A stretch of DNA of 38,827 nucleotides. Source: Branchiostoma floridae (Eukaryota; Chordata; Leptocardii; Amphioxiformes; Branchiostomatidae). Both the position numbers and the translations under genes were made by a program. Below are positions 34,975-38,827 of this stretch, one piece after another (within the stretch, counting starts at the first letter, position 1; the number at the start of each line of letters is the position of its first letter). The notes beneath the pieces are model-generated. The model worked only from the letters and a program-made list of their open reading frames with translations. It was not told the origin of the DNA and ran no database searches. The stretch covers positions 21,854,609-21,893,435 of the forward strand of contig NC_049991.1 in NCBI RefSeq assembly GCF_000003815.2. The letters are read 5' to 3'.

Positions 34975-36710
34975 AGATACTAAAATGCTTTGATATCGTT
35001 TGAAATGGAAACATGCTATCATAATCTTATGTTATGTGTCGAACCTAAGCTTGTCTGACTTTAAGTTAGTAACTATTCTAGTCAAATACCATTGTCAAGT
35101 ACATTTACTTTGTTCATTTCTTAGATACTAAAATACTTTGATATACTATAAAAATGTAATATACTATTATAATCTTATGTTATTATTTTTTGCGATGTTC
35201 TTGTGTTATGAGAAGTTGCAGAACGCCCTACAAAAGAGAAAATGCAGTTCTGGTTGTTCTAGTTGGGCTAAACAACTCACATTGAATGCTGCACTGCGTG
35301 AAACCTTAGACCTGGCCAGATAATAGTCAACATGTCACTTGTGTCACTTATGGGCTTTGGTCACCAGAAAAGCTGCAGCTTGTAACATATTGCTTTTACA
35401 TATTCATTGCTGAATCGATTGTATTTCATGTACATTTATATTTGTAATGCTGATGGTAAGTAAAATGTGTGCTTATACTGCTGGATAGAGGAAGGTTCTT
35501 ATTAACCTTAAAAAGTAAATCTTCAACCTTTAAGGACATTGAACCATTCCCCATTGTTTTTAGATGTGTGTGTAATGTTGCCTACTTATGATCTTATCCA
35601 GCTTTACTTTAGTGCAAATACTAATTGAATCACTTTGCCATTTGCATGTATATTCCGTACCAGAATGCTATGATAAATGTGATATACTATCATAATCTTA
35701 TATTATGTGTGTTATAATGTACTTGTGTTATGTGTTTAAAACATTTACAAAACCCGCAATACCCGAATCTAATTAGTATGTACAGGATGTCTGAATAGCA
35801 GATACAATTTACTTTTCTTATGTAGTTAGATAAACCATGTATCTTAAGTTCACTCAACCTTATGTTTACAACTGTCTTAGAATGCTAGAAGTTGAACTCA
35901 TATATACTAATTAGACATTATATATGCAGCAAGATGCCACATTCTTACATCACTAATCAAACTTAGAACTTTATCATCTTGAGACCTGTACTTAGCTTGT
36001 AAGAACATAAACGTACAGTAATGATCTTCATTCATTCTATTCATTTCAATACGGGGAATTTTATGCAGTTTAGCTCTGGTTGTGCTAAACAAAAGGAAGA
36101 GAAACTGCGTGCATCATCATATGGAACCTTAGATCTGACTACATTACAATGAATATGGTACTTGTGTCAGTTTTGTAGGTAGTTGGTCACCCGAAAGGCT
36201 ACTGCTTGTACCATACTGCCTGAGCTTACCTTCCTTGTTGTGTTGATTGTATCTTATGTATACTTGTAAATCGGATGGCAAGTAAACGTGTGCTTATATT
36301 GCCGGAAGGCCCCACTTAGAAATTTTAAAAGTTCAATATGAAAACAGATGTTTAGTGCTGTGTCCTTGCTAATTATCTCCAACTTCTTAGTCCATTGCCT
36401 TCAAATGGTCTAATGACCTTGCTTTGAACAATCCTGTTAAAAATCTTCAACCTTCGTGTTACAATGTACTTGTTTTATGGGTTTGAAACATTTGTAAATA
36501 TCTTCGTATTACTAACTAGTTATCAACAATTTACATAATATTAAATACTGTAATGTATGAAAGCTTAGACCTGACTTACTAGTAACGAAAATGCAACGTA
36601 TAGCACTGACTAGTTCTGCAGTATCCTGCTGTATTGATTGTATCTTACGTATTTTGTAAAGCTGGTGAAAACAGAAGGTGTGTGATTATAGATCTGTTGA
36701 TAGGGAAAGA
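34975..36710 (+). repeat. Degenerate tandem repeat, about 0.5-0.8 kb unit
   Basis: Blocks recur in order: TATCATAATCTTATGTTATG at 35018, 35166 and 35687; CTTAGACCTGGCC/CTTAGATCTGAC/CTTAGACCTGAC at 35305, 36128 and 36563; GATTGTAT(T/C)T(C/T)ATGTA at 35417, 36245 and 36636; a GTGTGCTTATA(C/T)TG block at 35468 and 36288. Three diverged copies without coding potential. Confidence 0.55.
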
Positions 36711-38140
36711 AAAGTCTGTGTGAAACTTTCTGTAAACAGTGTGGCATTTATTTGATTGCAAATGCCAAAACCCCCACTCTTTTCAAAGCGAATAACTCGG
36801 CCACTATCACAAATTTTTAGCTATCATATAATGGAAATTACATGCAATTAACGCGCATCAACTAAATGCGACAATTACATTTTCCAGCTTGTTTAGAATC
36901 AAAACCTAAAAATACACTTTTGGATAAAAATGTCACACTTACACGAAAAACAGTTGTTAACGTTGGCAGTGCTGCCATAAATTAGATGTTGTTTGTAGAG
37001 ATACTTTACCATGGTTTGAAAAGCCATTCCTCAATTCAGAAAAAAAATAAGAACAAGTGTTACAGAAATGTGCAATTCTGTGACAGAAACCAAATTTCAT
37101 GAAGGCGCATTAAACCAAATTGATGATTGTTAAAATATTAAGGACATTATTTCAAGGCATTTTTTAGAATCTTTTTTAGAATCTTGTTACACATGAAGCC
37201 TTAGATAGAGCTTAGGTAAATCAGTCACAAACTCAATAATTTGAAAGATTTGTAATATCCTAAAATAACATACAAAACAAATTCACTGTATTTATATTTA
37301 CAGTTTAGTTCTTATTTAGCTCAACTTTAAGGGTGTGGCTAAAGATTTGGAGATTTTTGTAATTATCAAATTTGAACCAACATACTTAGCGAATGAGGTC
37401 TTTTCTGATCACAATTACAAGATGTAAGTAAGAAATTAAATCGCTGTTGAAACTTAATTTAAATATGATTCTACATTGTAAAACACTAAGCATCGACATC
37501 TGTATCCACTGATCTAGTAAATAAAGTTTGGTTTAATTTGCTGATTCAGTTTGCGTCTAACGATCATGATGCGTCTTCTATCAAAGAAACTGATTGTTAT
37601 GCGTAGTTTAAGTCCGCATAGCTAAGAAATGAACAGCGCGCAGCTTAACAGTGAAGCCCATGGATTACTTAGTTGGTAACAGGTGATAGCACGGTACATA
37701 GACATGTACATAGCGGCGCTACGCTCAGGTACAATATCTTTCATCACGGCACCACGGAAAAACGACAAACCTAAGACAAACTTTAGAATTTTTTAAACCC
37801 GCAAACACGAACCTATTTGCCAGTAAAATGACCGAGTGACACTATGATGTGCTAGTTGTAGCAAAACTACGATAACAGTTTAACCATATCCTGCTTCTTC
37901 TAGTGTTTCTTCTCCTCCTGTCATATCTTCACATCGATTCACATTCGGTGTTTTTGAGCCAAATGATATCAAATATGGCACAAGGGTAGAGTGCCCGGGT
38001 GTTTTCCTGTCACTGTCTCTCAGTTTCTCTTGAAAAAGTCAAAATCCTTGACTCAGAGCCGAAGTTCTTTGCAAGAGGAGTGAAGGAGGCTGTGTACATT
38101 CGTGCCCACCGTCCATCACGAACGGACTATTAGAAAACGA
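36711..38140. other. No gene recognised
   Basis: AT-rich sequence with stops in all frames. No exon, RNA gene or known repeat seen. Confidence 0.6.
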
Positions 38141-38332
38141 CATTTTATTTTATTTTATTTCATTTCATTTCATTTCATTTCATTTCATTTCATTTCATTT
38201 CATTTCATTTCATTTCATTTCATTTCATTTTATTTTATTTTATTTATTTTAATTTCATTTCATTTTATTTTATCTTATTTTATTTCATTCTATTCTATTC
38301 TATTCTATTTTATTTTATTTCATTTTATTCAT
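38141..38332. repeat. ATTTT/ATTTC pentanucleotide array
   Basis: About 38 five-base units: a core of about 14 ATTTC units flanked by ATTTT units, then a mixed 3' part with ATTCT. Its Phe-rich reading is not a gene. 38333-38827 contains nothing I recognise. Confidence 0.95.
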
Positions 38333-38827
38333 CATATCATTTCGTCGTTTTGAAGGAAATCAAGGCAAACGTATCGCCAGTTACCGGTTTATAAATGGAA
38401 TGTTTAACGGTCCCTGCATAACGGCATACGCTCTGCCTGCGGATTGAAGATAAATGGTATAAACCGTCCTAGGCAATCGACGTACGTCGTGCAAAGTGCC
38501 TCGAGTAAATTGGCCATATGTTTCTATGTTTATGCCGTAACAATTTTGAAGGCCGTAGTTGAGTTCCCACTTGTACCTAACCAAATCTGTGGGTTAAGGT
38601 CTTATTCATACCGGCGACAATGACCGAGTGGGTTCCCTTTGAATAATAAAGAGAGTCCCGACGCAAAACGTAAACGGCTGCATGGACGCGTGTTTTTGGC
38701 AGTGAGAAATTACCTTTTAGCCAGCCTAACTGGTTCCAAAAGATTGCAATTGGTGATACTTTTTGTTGTTGTAACTGAAGTAATTAGCAGTCACTCGCCA
38801 CGGGAGTTCGGGTCAAGAGCCCCGGCA

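Noticed and set aside
38102-38353. Phe/Ser-rich 83-residue frame
   Set aside because: Low-complexity translation of the ATTTC/ATTTT array.

Overview
The window looks like nuclear DNA from an invertebrate chordate, most likely a lancelet (Branchiostoma). The reasons are GT-AG introns of a few hundred bases to 3.5 kb, dense intronic simple repeats, tRNA-derived SINEs, CR1-like LINE tails, and one long polycystin-1-like gene with EGF and fibronectin III modules, a gene class expanded in amphioxus. The species call is inference. Two runs of N (13392-13716 and 28011-28110) are assembly gaps, and each hides coding sequence.

Layout. 1-2000: a LINE reverse-transcriptase scrap, a SINE fragment, a 15-bp minisatellite, a possible LTR-like stretch, and the first coding exon of a sulfatase on the minus strand with its signal peptide and a TATA box. 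2000-8270: AT-rich sequence with a degenerate repeat family (six copies), a dead LINE reverse-transcriptase C-terminus on the minus strand, simple repeats, and a candidate signal-peptide exon at 4647-4731. 8276-33556: one plus-strand gene of about 41 recognisable exons, giving about 2,880 visible residues. 33557-38827: no gene seen; a LINE 3' end, a degenerate tandem repeat and an ATTTC/ATTTT microsatellite.

The large gene encodes, in order: a likely signal peptide; two copies of an unnamed Cys-containing module, each followed by an EGF domain; two EGF-like/FN3/FN3 blocks plus a fifth FN3; a Ser/Thr-rich and acidic linker; a GAIN/GPS autoproteolysis region; TM1; a PLAT domain; ten further membrane segments (TM2 lies in a gap) with a tetragonal-opening (polycystin) domain and ion-channel core; and a cytoplasmic tail with a short coiled coil. 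This is polycystin-1 family architecture: a large extracellular sensor joined to a channel-like membrane part, normally paired with a polycystin-2 type subunit.

The most unusual observation is at the 3' end. The last exon (32643-33556) continues the polycystin frame into a Ulp1/SENP-like cysteine protease domain and then a PHD finger, ending in a stop. That domain pair is otherwise associated with transposable-element proteins. If transcripts confirm it, this is a polycystin with a SUMO-protease-like and PHD tail. Other notable points are a 1.2-kb intronic minisatellite whose units each carry a donor-like GTAAGT next to AATAAA, a one-base frameshift in the GAIN region, mosaic FN3 exons, decoy exon copies, and a GC-AG intron near the 3' end.
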